Positions 19,518 to 28,513 are shown, counted from the stretch's first letter. The stretch: DNA of 64,000 bases from Thiorhodovibrio winogradskyi (GCF_036208045.1 NZ_CP121472.1:2367531-2431530), one strand, 5' to 3'. Numbers and translations: made by a program. The notes: a model not told the origin generated them from the sequence alone.

Positions 19518-20597
19518 ATGTCATCCCAAACGCACAGTATCCAGTTAGCATCCGTGGGGTCAGCATACGCAGAGTCAGAATCCGCGGAGTCAGCCTCTGG
19601 TGGCCCGGTGTTCAACCGCTCCCTGTCGGTCGTTATCCCACTCTATCAGGAAGCCGAGAATGTCGCGCCCTTGCTGGAGCGCGTGCACCATGGGCTGACT
19701 GATTATGCGCACCCCTGGGAGCTGATTTTGGTCGACGACGGCAGTCGCGATCAGACCCCGGCGCGGCTTGAGGAGGCTGCCGCGCAATATGGCGAGCATG
19801 TGCGGGTAATTCGCTTGCGGCGCAATTTCGGTCAGACGGCGGCCATGCAGGCAGGTTTTGACGCCGCGCGCGGGACCTTTATCGCCACGCTCGATGGGGA
19901 CTTGCAGAACGATCCAGCGGAGATTCCGCGCCTGCTTGATGAATTGGTCGAGCGCGATCTCGACCTGCTGCAAGGCTGGCGCCAGAACCGCCAGGATGCG
20001 CTCATTATTCGCAAAATCCCCTCGCGTATCGCCAATCGGCTGATTGGCAAGGTCACCGGCGTGCGCCTGCATGACTATGGCTGTTCGCTCAAGGTCTATC
20101 GCGCCGAGGTAATCAAGGAAGTGCGCCTCTATGGGGAGATGCACCGCTTCATTCCGGTGTGGGTGGCGTCCGTCACCTCGCCCGCGCGCATTGGCGAGAC
20201 GGCGGTCAGCCATCGGGCGCGGCAGTTTGGTCAGTCAAAATACGGCATCTCGCGCACCTTCCGGGTGCTGCTCGATCTGCTCGCGGCCTTTTTCTTCCTG
20301 CGCTTTGGTGCGCGGCCGGGGCATTTTTTCGGCTCCATCGGGCTGGTGTTTGGCGCGCTTGGATCCTTATTGATGGCGCATTTGCTGGTGGTGAAGTTCA
20401 TTTTCGGCGATGACATCGGCCAGCGTCCGCTGCTGTTCATCGCCATTCTGCTGCTGGTCGCCTCGGTGCAACTGCTGACCACGGGCGTGTTGGCCGAGAT
20501 GCTGGTGCGGACCTTCTTTGCCTCCGCTGGGCGCACCCATTATGGGGTGTTGCCCCAAGAGTCCGGCGCCACTTGGGGTTGGAGGCGACCGGACTGA
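19518..20597 (+). CDS. Family 2 glycosyltransferase (polyprenyl-phosphate sugar transferase type)
   Basis: 359 residues. A Ser/Glu-rich lead of about 35 residues precedes the GT-A domain: SVVIPLYQEAENV, LVDDGSRDQT and TLDGDLQNDP with its metal-binding aspartates. Two C-terminal membrane helices (about 275-297 and 308-332) are typical of ArnC/GtrB/DPM1-like enzymes, which load a sugar onto undecaprenyl phosphate on the cytoplasmic face. The next gene starts within its stop codon (TGATG at 20595-20599). It encodes an ArnT-like transferase that would use such a lipid-linked sugar, which strengthens the call. Confidence 0.88.
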   Translation: MSSQTHSIQLASVGSAYAESESAESASGGPVFNRSLSVVIPLYQEAENVAPLLERVHHGLTDYAHPWELILVDDGSRDQTPARLEEAAAQYGEHVRVIRLRRNFGQTAAMQAGFDAARGTFIATLDGDLQNDPAEIPRLLDELVERDLDLLQGWRQNRQDALIIRKIPSRIANRLIGKVTGVRLHDYGCSLKVYRAEVIKEVRLYGEMHRFIPVWVASVTSPARIGETAVSHRARQFGQSKYGISRTFRVLLDLLAAFFFLRFGARPGHFFGSIGLVFGALGSLLMAHLLVVKFIFGDDIGQRPLLFIAILLLVASVQLLTTGVLAEMLVRTFFASAGRTHYGVLPQESGATWGWRRPD

Positions 20598-22273
20598 TGC
20601 CTCCCATCGCTGCTCGTCTGAACAAGGCCCTAGGCACACTCAAGTTGGGTTTGCCCGAGGGGCTTCTGACCTCCCCCTGGCTGCTGCCACTGATTGTCTG
20701 GCTGGTGTTTTTCTGGCAGCTTGGCGGTCCACCGCTCTATGACTTGGACGAAGGGGCCTTCACCGAGGCGACCCGGGAGATGCTGGCGAGCGGCAATTTC
20801 ATCACTCCGTACAAGGATGGCGAGCCGCGCTACGACAAGCCGGTGATGATCTACTGGTTGCAGGCCGGCTCGGTGTCGCTGCTGGGCTTGAATGAATTCG
20901 CGCTGCGCCTGCCCTCGGCCATGGCCGCGAGCCTGTGGCTGCTGGCACTCTGGCTGTTCGTGCGCCAGCGACTGGACAGGGAAACCGCCACGGTGGCCGC
21001 GCTGGTGATGGCTCTGTCGCTGGAGATCGGCCTGATCGGCAAGGCGGCGGTGGCCGACGCGGTGCTGAATCTGTTCATCGCTCTGGCTTTTTTCGATGTC
21101 TATCGCTATCGGCTTGCGCGCCTGGCGGATTCGCCCCGGTCGCGTGGACTGCTGTGGCGGGTGTATCTGTGGCTGGGCCTAGGCTTTCTGACCAAGGGCC
21201 CAGTGGCGGTCTTCTTCCCACTGCTGGTTAGTCTGCTCTTTGCTCTGACCATGGGCTGGCGGGAGATCAAAGTTTGGCTGGGCGCGGTGTTCGAGCCGCG
21301 CGGCTGGCTGGTGTTCCTGGCGGTGGCCGCGCCCTGGTATCTGGCGATTTATCTGGATAACGGGCTGGGGTTTTTCCAGAGTTTTTTCTTCAAGCACAAT
21401 CTCGGGCGATTTGGTGGCGTCATCCACGGTCATGAGGGCTTTCCCGGCTACTATCTCGCCATGCTGCCTCTGGTCATGCTGCCCTTTAGCGGCTGGTTGC
21501 TGGCGGTCTTGCCGGCGTTGCGGCGCATCTGGGCCGATCCGCTCGATCGCTTTCTGCTGCTGTGGTTTCTCTGCGTGCTGGCGGTGTTTTCCTTCTCCAG
21601 CACCAAGCTGCCGCATTATCTGGTCTATGGGCTGACGCCGCTCTTTATCATGCTCGCGCGACATCGCGAGCGCCTCACTCAAAGCGGGTTCAACCGCTGG
21701 TTGGCCTTGCTACCGGCGCTGATCTTTGGGCTGGTGCTGCTCGCCCTGCCGCTGGCGCTCGGACCCCTGGCCGAGCAAGCCGACAAACCGCATGAAATCG
21801 CGCTCTTCGAGCTGGGGCGCGAGGTGCTTGATGGCTTCTACCTGCTGGGTATGGTCGCGGCGCTGGTGCTGCTGGTCAGCCTGTTTTGGGCGCATCGGGT
21901 CGCACTCTGGCAGCGGGTGGTGCTGGCGGGGGTGATTCAGACGCTGGTTGTCCATGGGCTGCTGGTGCCACGGGTGTTCGAGGTGATGCAGGCGCCGGTC
22001 AAGGAGGCCGCCTTGCTGGCCCGTCAGCTTGACGAGCCCACGGTGGTTTACAAGACCAGCATGCCGAGCTTTAGTGTTTATCGGCGGGCAATCACCCCTG
22101 ATCGCCAGCCCGAGCCGGGAGATCTGGTGTTTCTCCGCATCGATAAACTTGAGCGCCTGCAAGGGCTCTATCCCTCGGAGCAGCTTGAGACGCTGTTCCG
22201 GCGCGGGGCTGTCGCGCTGATGCGGGTCGGCGAGCCGCCAGCGGCGGCCGTGGAGGTGCCTGATCATGGCTGA
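20597..22273 (+). CDS. ArnT-like lipid-linked sugar transferase (PMT superfamily)
   Basis: 558 residues from the ATG at 20597 with GGAGGCG upstream. About 12 hydrophobic segments are present. The early periplasmic loop LYDLDEGAFTEATREML, followed by NFITPYKDGEPRYDKPVMIYW, is the ArnT/GT83 signature with catalytic-site acidic residues. Such enzymes move a sugar from undecaprenyl phosphate to lipid A or another periplasmic acceptor. The usual L-Ara4N synthesis genes (arnA, arnB, arnD) are not in the window, so the sugar is unknown. It is overlapped by both neighbours, indicating one operon. Confidence 0.85.
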   Translation: MPPIAARLNKALGTLKLGLPEGLLTSPWLLPLIVWLVFFWQLGGPPLYDLDEGAFTEATREMLASGNFITPYKDGEPRYDKPVMIYWLQAGSVSLLGLNEFALRLPSAMAASLWLLALWLFVRQRLDRETATVAALVMALSLEIGLIGKAAVADAVLNLFIALAFFDVYRYRLARLADSPRSRGLLWRVYLWLGLGFLTKGPVAVFFPLLVSLLFALTMGWREIKVWLGAVFEPRGWLVFLAVAAPWYLAIYLDNGLGFFQSFFFKHNLGRFGGVIHGHEGFPGYYLAMLPLVMLPFSGWLLAVLPALRRIWADPLDRFLLLWFLCVLAVFSFSSTKLPHYLVYGLTPLFIMLARHRERLTQSGFNRWLALLPALIFGLVLLALPLALGPLAEQADKPHEIALFELGREVLDGFYLLGMVAALVLLVSLFWAHRVALWQRVVLAGVIQTLVVHGLLVPRVFEVMQAPVKEAALLARQLDEPTVVYKTSMPSFSVYRRAITPDRQPEPGDLVFLRIDKLERLQGLYPSEQLETLFRRGAVALMRVGEPPAAAVEVPDHG

Positions 22274-23147
22274 GGGGCTTTTTGGTTTTTTCGGGCGCGA
22301 TCTGAACAGCGCGCTGCAGCAGGGGCTTAAGCGCGATCTGGCCGCCAATGCCAAGGCCGCGCGCGAACTGCTGCTCACCGCGCTGGCGCTCGCGCTGCTG
22401 GCGCTGGGGCTCTACCTGGCCGGCGGCTATCACACCGGCTTCGCGGAGCTGAACACCTGGGCGCGGGCCTATCCGCCCTGGCTGTGGCAAAACCTGACGC
22501 TGTTGGGTGATGAACATCTGGCCTTCGCGCTCACGCTCTTTTTCTCGCGTCGGCACCCGCGGGTGTTCTGGACGCTGATCTGCGCCGCGCTCATTGGCGC
22601 GGCCTATGCACGCGGGCTCAAACCGCTGATTGATGCGCTACGACCGCCGGCCGTGCTGGAGGCCGGCAGTTTTCAGCTGATCGGCCCCGGGCATCGTCAT
22701 CACAGCTTTCCGTCCGGGCATGGCGTGACGGCTGGGGTTTTATTTGGCGTGCTGATGTACCACGCGCGCTGGGTGGAGTGGCGGCTGTTGTTTCTGCTGT
22801 TGGCGCTGCTCGCGGGCTTGAGTCGCGTCGCACTCGGCGTGCACTGGCCGGTTGATGTAGCCGCCGGCCTGGCGGGCGGCTTGCTGGCCGCCTGGCTGGG
22901 AGCGGGGCTCGCCAGGCGCTTGCCTTGGGGCGTGATCGACACCAGTGTCCATCTGGCGCTAGTGACCTTGGCCGTCATCATGGCCATTGCCCTGGCGTTG
23001 GCTGGACGCGGCTATCCGGACGCGCTCTGGCCGGGGCGGGTACTGGTGGCCATGGCACTGCTGAGCGCGCTGTTGAGCTATGTGGTCGGGCCCATGGCGC
23101 GTTATCTTTGGATGCGCCGGCGCGCGGTTTTGGAACGAAGCTTTTGA
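22266..23147 (+). CDS. PAP2-family membrane phosphatase
   Basis: 293 residues with six hydrophobic segments. The three-part acid phosphatase signature is visible: KPLIDALRPP (motif 1), HSFPSGHGVT (motif 2), SRVALGVHWPVDV (motif 3). PAP2 enzymes of this type remove phosphate from undecaprenyl diphosphate or lipid A on the periplasmic side. Its start overlaps the ArnT-like gene by eight bases, so it should act in the same pathway, for example recycling the lipid carrier or dephosphorylating lipid A. Confidence 0.88.
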   Translation: MAEGLFGFFGRDLNSALQQGLKRDLAANAKAARELLLTALALALLALGLYLAGGYHTGFAELNTWARAYPPWLWQNLTLLGDEHLAFALTLFFSRRHPRVFWTLICAALIGAAYARGLKPLIDALRPPAVLEAGSFQLIGPGHRHHSFPSGHGVTAGVLFGVLMYHARWVEWRLLFLLLALLAGLSRVALGVHWPVDVAAGLAGGLLAAWLGAGLARRLPWGVIDTSVHLALVTLAVIMAIALALAGRGYPDALWPGRVLVAMALLSALLSYVVGPMARYLWMRRRAVLERSF

Positions 23148-23162
23148 CTTGGGAGGCGAAGG

Positions 23163-23516
23163 ATGCAAGATCGGCCAACGATTAAAACGGCGATTCCAAA
23201 AGGACGCTATCAAATCGGCGACTATTCGGCGACGCTCCTGAGCGAGATCGAGAGCCCGGATGTGCGTGCGTATCGCTTCATCCTCGCCTTTGTGCCGGAC
23301 GGGCAGCGCGAGCCGAGGTTTTATGTTTGCAGCGAATCCGCCGCCGATCCCTCCCAGCCGCGACTCTGCCATCTGCGGGTGGTGAGCGAGACCTTGTCCG
23401 AGATCGTCGACAGCGATCCGCGCTGGGCAGACGCGGATATCTTTGCCGAGCAGGCGCTGGAGCTTGGCGCCCAGGCGCTGGGGTTGTCGAAACAGCAGAT
23501 CATTAAGCTGTTGTAG
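23163..23516 (+). CDS. Conserved-looking hypothetical protein
   Basis: 117 residues, soluble, with a strong ribosome site (GGAGGCGAAGG) directly before the ATG and 15 bases after the PAP2 gene. It shows no signal peptide or membrane segment. It begins with a beta-rich half (GRYQIGDYSATLLSEI, YRFILAFVPDGQREPRFYVC) and ends in two helices. I do not recognise the family. The tight spacing suggests it belongs to the glycan operon. Confidence 0.65.
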   Translation: MQDRPTIKTAIPKGRYQIGDYSATLLSEIESPDVRAYRFILAFVPDGQREPRFYVCSESAADPSQPRLCHLRVVSETLSEIVDSDPRWADADIFAEQALELGAQALGLSKQQIIKLL

Positions 23517-23530
23517 TCAGGCTGTTGTAG

Positions 23531-24001
23531 TCAGTTTTCCAACGATAGGATTAACTGCCATTGCGCGTCCGTCACCGGCATGATGGACAGCCGATTTCCC
23601 TTGCGAATCAGCGGGAAGTCGCCAAGCGCCTCGGCCAGTGGCTCTTGCTTGAGTTCAGCCAGGGTAATGGTGCGCGCCAGATGCCGAACATAACGCACAT
23701 CGACCAAAAACCAGCGCGGATTCTCTGGCGTGCTCTTGGGGTCGAAATAGCGATGCGCGGGGTCAAAAGCCGTTGGGTCGGGATAGCCTGTGCTGACAAT
23801 CTCCATCAGCCCGACAATGCCGGGCTCCTTGCAGTTGGAATGATAGAACAACGCCTGGTCGCCGGGCTGCATCTGGTCGCGCAGCATGTTGCGGGCCTGA
23901 TAATTGCGCACCCCATCCCAGGGTTCGGTCTGTTTGGGGCGGGCAAGCAGGTGCTCGATGCCAAAAACCTCGGGCTCGGACTTCATCAGCCAATACGCCA
24001 T
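23531..24001 (-). CDS. EVE domain protein
   Basis: 156 residues from the start at 24001 (GGAGA eight bases ahead). The order MAYWLMKSEPEVFGIEHL, TEPWDGVRNYQARNMLRD, GDQALFYHSN and GIVGLMEIV matches the EVE/THYN1 fold. EVE domains are PUA-like and bind modified bases in DNA or RNA. In bacteria they occur both in housekeeping settings and near defence genes. Here the gene is convergent with the glycan operon and divergent from an HDOD protein gene. Confidence 0.9.
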   Translation of the reverse strand: MAYWLMKSEPEVFGIEHLLARPKQTEPWDGVRNYQARNMLRDQMQPGDQALFYHSNCKEPGIVGLMEIVSTGYPDPTAFDPAHRYFDPKSTPENPRWFLVDVRYVRHLARTITLAELKQEPLAEALGDFPLIRKGNRLSIMPVTDAQWQLILSLEN

Positions 24002-24168
24002 GGAGTTGTCTCCGCAAAGGGGGTGAAACGGCTGGACCTGGGCGAAGTGATGGCGTTTTTTGCGCACGGATTCCGCCAGCGTCCGTGGGACTGCTTTATG
24101 ATAGTCACCAATCATGGTCCGCGGAAAACCCGTATTCCCGCGTGGCCCGAAGCGACCCCGAGGGCGTG

Positions 24169-25047
24169 ATGACGATGACACCACAAGACCTGATCAAAGA
24201 AACCGAACATCTCTTCTCCCTGCCGGACGTGGCGCTGCGGGTCAATCAACTCATCGACGAACCCAGCACCCGCCCGGCGGATCTGGCCGAGGTCATTCTC
24301 TACGATCCGGCTCTGTCCGCGCGCCTGCTGCGGCTGGTCAACAGCGCCTACTACGCCCGCCCGTGCCCGATCGAGACAGTCACCCAGGCCATCTCGCTGA
24401 TAGGCTTCAGGCCGCTGCGCGATCTGATCCTCGCGACCTTCGCGGTCGAGATGTTTCGCGGCCTGCCACCAGAAAAAGTCAACATGGAGCGCTTCTGGTT
24501 CCATGGCGTGGCGACCGGAATCGCGGCACGCGAGCTGTCAAAACGCCGTGGCGTGCGTGAGGGTGAGCGATTGTTTCTCGGCGGATTGCTGCACAGCATC
24601 GGCAAGCTGGTGTTTTTTAGTTACTGCGCGGACGACTACGCCGAGGTGCTGCGGCTGATCGATGATGAACGCCTGTCGGTGATCGAGGCCGAGGAACGGG
24701 TGTTTGGCTTTAATTTCGCCGATCTTGGCGCCGAGCTGCTGCGCGCCTGGCGTTTTCCCGAGTCGATCTGGAAGGCGGTGGCCTATCAGCTCGATCCCGA
24801 CCAGGCATCGGATTATCGTCTGGAGGCTCTGATTGTGCAGGGTGCCGAGCAGGTCGGCGGTATCGTGCAGTCCACCGCCATCGATGGTGGCGAGGCGCTG
24901 GCCACCAGTGCCTCGGACTACCTGAAAGGACTGGCCGAACGGCTGGGCTTACCGGCGGATGCGCTCGACGAACTTCCCGGCGACATCAGTCTGCAGGTGG
25001 TCGAGGTGTTCGAGATTCTGGTGCCGGGCGCCTCGGTGGTGTACTAG
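24169..25047 (+). CDS. HDOD domain protein
   Basis: About 292 residues from the ATG at 24169; an ATG six bases later is also possible and GAGGG lies just ahead. The HDOD domain occupies roughly residues 15-215, with ILYDPALSARLLRLVNSAYY and FLGGLLHSIGKLVFF. HDOD is an HD-superfamily relative that usually lacks phosphodiesterase activity and acts as a signalling scaffold. There is no partner GGDEF, EAL or kinase domain in the protein. Confidence 0.88.
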   Translation: MTMTPQDLIKETEHLFSLPDVALRVNQLIDEPSTRPADLAEVILYDPALSARLLRLVNSAYYARPCPIETVTQAISLIGFRPLRDLILATFAVEMFRGLPPEKVNMERFWFHGVATGIAARELSKRRGVREGERLFLGGLLHSIGKLVFFSYCADDYAEVLRLIDDERLSVIEAEERVFGFNFADLGAELLRAWRFPESIWKAVAYQLDPDQASDYRLEALIVQGAEQVGGIVQSTAIDGGEALATSASDYLKGLAERLGLPADALDELPGDISLQVVEVFEILVPGASVVY

Positions 25048-25078
25048 ACCCCATGGTCGCGCGGTCGCGGCGCAGCCC

Positions 25079-27541
25079 ATGAATGCCACCCGGGCGACGC
25101 CGGGCACGGCGGATTTCGCGCGTTATCTTGAGCGGCTCAAAGAGCGCTACCGGGATCGCATCACCGGCGAGTTGACCCTGCCCGCTGCCCGTGCGCGCTT
25201 TGGCGAGCTGCCGGATGATCTGCATCCGCGTCTGCGCGCGGCGCTGGAGCAACGAGGACTGAACGGGCTCTACAGCCACCAGCGCGAGGCCTGGGATCTG
25301 GCGCGGGATGGCCAGCATCTGGTCATCGCCACGCCGACTGCCTCTGGCAAAACCCTGTGCTACAACTTGCCGGTGATCGACGCCGTGCTCTCGCGCCAGG
25401 CCAAGGCGCTCTATCTATTCCCGACCAAGGCGCTGGCGCAGGATCAGGTCGCGGAGTTGTCTGAACTCAATCAGGCGGGGCAGGGGATGCAGGGTGAGCC
25501 GGGCGCCACGGCTGAAACTACCCTCGGCATTAAGGCCTTCACCTTCGACGGCGACACACCCGGCGATGCGCGCAAGGCGGTGCGCACCCGGGGCGATATT
25601 GTCCTATCCAATCCCGACATGCTGCACCAGGCCATCTTGCCGCATCACACCAAATGGGCGCAGTTTTTCGAGTCGCTGGCCTTCGTCGTGGTCGATGAGC
25701 TGCACAGCTATCGCGGTGTCTTTGGCGCCCATGTCGCCAATGTGTTCCGCCGCCTCAAGCGCGTCTGTGCCTTCTACGGCGTGCAGCCCCAGTTCATCAT
25801 GGCCTCGGCCACTATCGGCAATCCGCAAGAACTCGCCGAACGGTTGATTGGCGCGCCGGTCGCCGCCATCACCGATAGCGGTGCACCGCGCGGGGCCGCG
25901 CATCTGCTGCTGTGGAATCCCCCCGTTATCAACCCGGATCTCGGCATCCGCGCCTCCGCCCGCTCCCAGACCACCAGGGTCGCGCGCTCGGCGATTAAGG
26001 CCGGGTTCAAGACCATCGTCTTCGCCCGCTCGCGGTTGATGGTGGAGGTCATCACCAAGTATCTGAAAGATGTCTTCGACCGCGATCCGCGCCGCCCGCC
26101 GCGCGTGCGCGCCTACCGCGGCGGCTATCTGCCAAGCGAGCGCCGCGCCATCGAACGCGACCTGCGCGCCAGCCGCGTGGATGTGGTGGTTAGCACCTCG
26201 GCGCTGGAACTGGGCGTGGACATCGGCAGTCTGGATGTGTCGGTGCTGAACGGCTATCCCGGCACGGTCGCCGCTACTTGGCAGCGGCTGGGGAGGGCAG
26301 GGCGGCGCAATCGTCCCAGCCTGGGCGTGCTGGTCGCCAGCAGTTCGCCGCTCGACCAATACATTGTGCGCCATCCGGAGTTCTTTCTCGGTCGCTCGCC
26401 CGAGCAGGCGCGCATCCAGCCCGATCAATTGCTGATCCTGATGGACCATGTGCGCTGCGCCGCTTTCGAGCTGCCCTTCCAGGAAGGCGAGACCTTCGGC
26501 AACGAGGATCTCGCCGAAATGCTCGGCTACTTGCGCGACCAGGGCCTGCTGCAATACCAAAGTGGGCGCTGGTACTGGATCGCCGACAGCTATCCGGCCA
26601 ACGCGGTGTCATTGCGATCGGTCGCCGAGGGCAATTTTGTCGTCATCGACATCGACGCCGGCAAGCAAACCATCATCGCCGAGGTCGATTACAGCAGCGC
26701 GCCCGGCACGCTTTATGAAGGCGCCATCTACATGGTGCAATCCCAGCCCTATCAGGTCGAAAAGCTCGACTGGACCGGGCGCAAGGCTTTCGTGCGCAAG
26801 ACTCGCGCCGACTATTACACCGATGCCATCGACTACACCCGCCTGAAGATTCTCGACCGCTTCGACCAGCAGCGCAGTGCCCAGGCCGCCAGCTGCCATG
26901 GCGAAGTGCATCTGGTGCGCCGCTATCCCGGCTACAAAAAAATCCGCTACTACAGCCACGACAACATCGGCTACGGCAACATCAACCTGCCGGATCAGGA
27001 AATGCACACCACCTCGGTGTGGTGGCAGGTGCATCCCGAGGCGCTGGCGCAAACGCTGCCGCAACGCGAGCGCGCCATCGAAGGCTTTCTCGGCGCCGCC
27101 TATGCGCTGCACCATGTCGCCGCCCTGCGCGCCATGGCCGAGGTCAGCGATCTCGGTCGCGCGGTCGGCGACGGGCAGGGCACCTGGTTCGCCACCCTCG
27201 GTAACGACGGTCGCGGCCAAGTGCGCGGCCCGGACAACCAGCCGGTCGAACTGGCCCCCACCGGGCGCTTCGAGCCGACCTTGTTTCTCTACGACAACTA
27301 CCCCGGCGGTGTGGGCCTATCCGAACCCCTCTATCGTGACGCGGCGGTGCTCATCGCCGACGCCCGCGCCCTGGTCGCCGCCTGCGACTGCGCCGGCGGC
27401 TGTCCGGCCTGCGTCGGCCCGATTCTGCCGGGGGATGAAGAACGCGCGCAGCATCCCAAGGCCGTGGCGTTGCTGGTGCTGGCGTTGCTCGGAGGAAGCG
27501 CTGAAGAGTCCAAGAGGCCGGAGCGGCTGTTGGCGTCTTGA
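25079..27541 (+). CDS. mrfA: MrfA-type DEAD/DEAH helicase with DUF1998
   Basis: 820 residues from the ATG at 25079. Superfamily 2 helicase motifs: ATPTASGKT near residue 85, LSNPDMLH, VVVDELHSYRG near 206, MASATIGNP, and the second RecA domain with STSALELGVDIG and WQRLGRAGRR. The C-terminal DUF1998 region ends in a four-cysteine cluster, CDCAGGCPAC, near residue 768. This is the plan of Bacillus MrfA (YprA), a 3'-5' helicase used with MrfB to repair mitomycin C damage. An MrfB-type gene (28510) lies just downstream, which supports the call. The pair is separated by toxin-antitoxin debris. Confidence 0.88.
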   Translation: MNATRATPGTADFARYLERLKERYRDRITGELTLPAARARFGELPDDLHPRLRAALEQRGLNGLYSHQREAWDLARDGQHLVIATPTASGKTLCYNLPVIDAVLSRQAKALYLFPTKALAQDQVAELSELNQAGQGMQGEPGATAETTLGIKAFTFDGDTPGDARKAVRTRGDIVLSNPDMLHQAILPHHTKWAQFFESLAFVVVDELHSYRGVFGAHVANVFRRLKRVCAFYGVQPQFIMASATIGNPQELAERLIGAPVAAITDSGAPRGAAHLLLWNPPVINPDLGIRASARSQTTRVARSAIKAGFKTIVFARSRLMVEVITKYLKDVFDRDPRRPPRVRAYRGGYLPSERRAIERDLRASRVDVVVSTSALELGVDIGSLDVSVLNGYPGTVAATWQRLGRAGRRNRPSLGVLVASSSPLDQYIVRHPEFFLGRSPEQARIQPDQLLILMDHVRCAAFELPFQEGETFGNEDLAEMLGYLRDQGLLQYQSGRWYWIADSYPANAVSLRSVAEGNFVVIDIDAGKQTIIAEVDYSSAPGTLYEGAIYMVQSQPYQVEKLDWTGRKAFVRKTRADYYTDAIDYTRLKILDRFDQQRSAQAASCHGEVHLVRRYPGYKKIRYYSHDNIGYGNINLPDQEMHTTSVWWQVHPEALAQTLPQRERAIEGFLGAAYALHHVAALRAMAEVSDLGRAVGDGQGTWFATLGNDGRGQVRGPDNQPVELAPTGRFEPTLFLYDNYPGGVGLSEPLYRDAAVLIADARALVAACDCAGGCPACVGPILPGDEERAQHPKAVALLVLALLGGSAEESKRPERLLAS

Positions 27542-27603
27542 ATTTCGATAATTCTGCAGCGATGCACTAGCCTTTTAAGTCGCGGTATAAATTCTCATGC
27601 GGT

Positions 27604-27647
27604 CCCAAGCTCAGCCCAAGCTCAGCCCAAACTCAGCCCAAGCTCAG
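27604..27647. repeat. Eleven-base tandem repeat, four copies, inside a toxin gene
   Basis: Four adjacent copies of CCCAAGCTCAG (third copy has one change) at 27604-27614, 27615-27625, 27626-27636 and 27637-27647. On the minus strand the unit reads CTGAGCTTGGG. Reading through one copy into the next gives CTG AGC TTG GGC TGA, so any array with more than one copy stops the toxin frame. Confidence 0.9.
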
Positions 27648-27872
27648 CAGGGTGCAGAGGGCTTCATCCTGGATGTAGGCAAGGAGGAAGCGCTGATGGA
27701 TGCAATCGAGTTTGAAGACGCGAACACCAGCGAGATCACCCTTTTTCTGCTGACCACGGGATGGCTCCTCAAGGATGCTGCGAATGGCGGCATTGACAGC
27801 CTCGCGCTGATTGGGATGAAGCCGCTTGTACGCGCGCTTGAAAGCGGGGCGTTGGGCGAGTCGTGGCGTCAT
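27633..27872 (-). pseudogene. RelE/ParE-family toxin, truncated by repeat expansion
   Basis: The open part encodes 79 residues (MTPRLAQRPAFKRAYKRLHP at the start; GVRVFKLDCIHQRFLLAY in the middle) typical of RelE/ParE-type toxins that pair with a ribbon-helix-helix-like antitoxin. It stops at 27633 inside the 11-base repeat. If the array held one copy, the frame would continue LSLGPHENLYRDLKG and stop at 27567-27569. That tail is the expected family C-terminus (GPHENFYRDLKR-like). The lost tail normally carries catalytic-site residues, so this copy is probably inactive. The start overlaps the antitoxin stop by four bases. Confidence 0.7.
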
Positions 27873-28081
27873 TGCCCTGGCAAGTCGAAGGGCTCGGAGG
27901 ATTCCTCTAGCGCCTGCAGCGTATCGCGCACGAACTCAATGGGCAGGTCAGGATTGTCGAGCGCGGCACGGCCAACCTTGGCCCAGTAGGCGATCTGCTG
28001 TGGAATCGAGCGCATTTCGGCGCTGGCTTGCGACTTGGCGGCGGCATAGAGCTTGTCGTCAATGCGGATGGAAACGCTCAT
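27869..28081 (-). CDS. Antitoxin of the RelE/ParE-type pair (ParD-like)
   Basis: 70 residues starting MSVSIRIDDKLYAAAKSQAS, a ribbon-helix-helix-like DNA-binding start, followed by a helical toxin-binding part (IPQQIAYWAKVGRAALDNPD). ParD-like antitoxins bind the toxin and repress their own promoter. It precedes and overlaps the toxin by four bases on the minus strand. It looks intact although its toxin is cut. Confidence 0.72.
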   Translation of the reverse strand: MSVSIRIDDKLYAAAKSQASAEMRSIPQQIAYWAKVGRAALDNPDLPIEFVRDTLQALEESSEPFDLPGQ

Positions 28082-28187
28082 CTTGAAAATCCTGTGGCGA
28101 TCTGCGACAAATGCAGTTTATGTTCGATTGTTTGGTTTGCCAAGGCACAAGTTTTGGCGGAATTTGTGAATTCTGGAGTCCGGCTTC

Positions 28188-28367
28188 GTGGAACAAGCGA
28201 TCCGAGATAGCATCGCCTATCGCCAAGCTGAACAAGCGTTTATCGCACGCGGGTTGAAGTCGCGGGATCAGGCACGCCAGTCGGGGCGCTATAGCGAGGC
28301 ATCAGCCGTGTTGGATCGCCTTCAAGGGGTGCTTGATGAGGTCAAATTCGCCGAGCCCTCGGGATGA
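28188..28367 (+). CDS. Small antitoxin-like protein preceding a ParE fragment
   Basis: 59 residues from GTG 28188, with GGAG nine bases upstream. The protein is helical and charged (QAFIARGLKSRDQARQSGRY, VLDRLQGVLDEV), resembling C-terminal parts of ParE-partner antitoxins. The stop codon overlaps the start of a ParE-like frame as ATGA at 28364-28367, the normal antitoxin-toxin junction. The family name is inferred mainly from this junction. Confidence 0.55.
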   Translation: MEQAIRDSIAYRQAEQAFIARGLKSRDQARQSGRYSEASAVLDRLQGVLDEVKFAEPSG

Positions 28368-28513
28368 GGTATCGGGTTCGCTTCACGCCGGAAGCCGAGG
28401 CCGATCTGGTGCGGCTCTACGCCTCAATTTTTTGTGCGCCGACCCAATCGACGCGACGCCTCCGGAGCGCTGACCGCAACCCATGGCAATGCAGGGCCAG
28501 GGCCAAGCCATGA
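28364..28513 (+). pseudogene. ParE toxin N-terminal fragment
   Basis: The first 23 residues, MRYRVRFTPEAEADLVRLYA and on, are a clear ParE start. After ASIF the reading frame continues as unrelated sequence for 26 codons and stops at 28511-28513, where ATGA overlaps the mrfB start. About three quarters of the toxin is missing, so it cannot be active. The join to mrfB upstream sequence lies near 28430. Confidence 0.65.
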
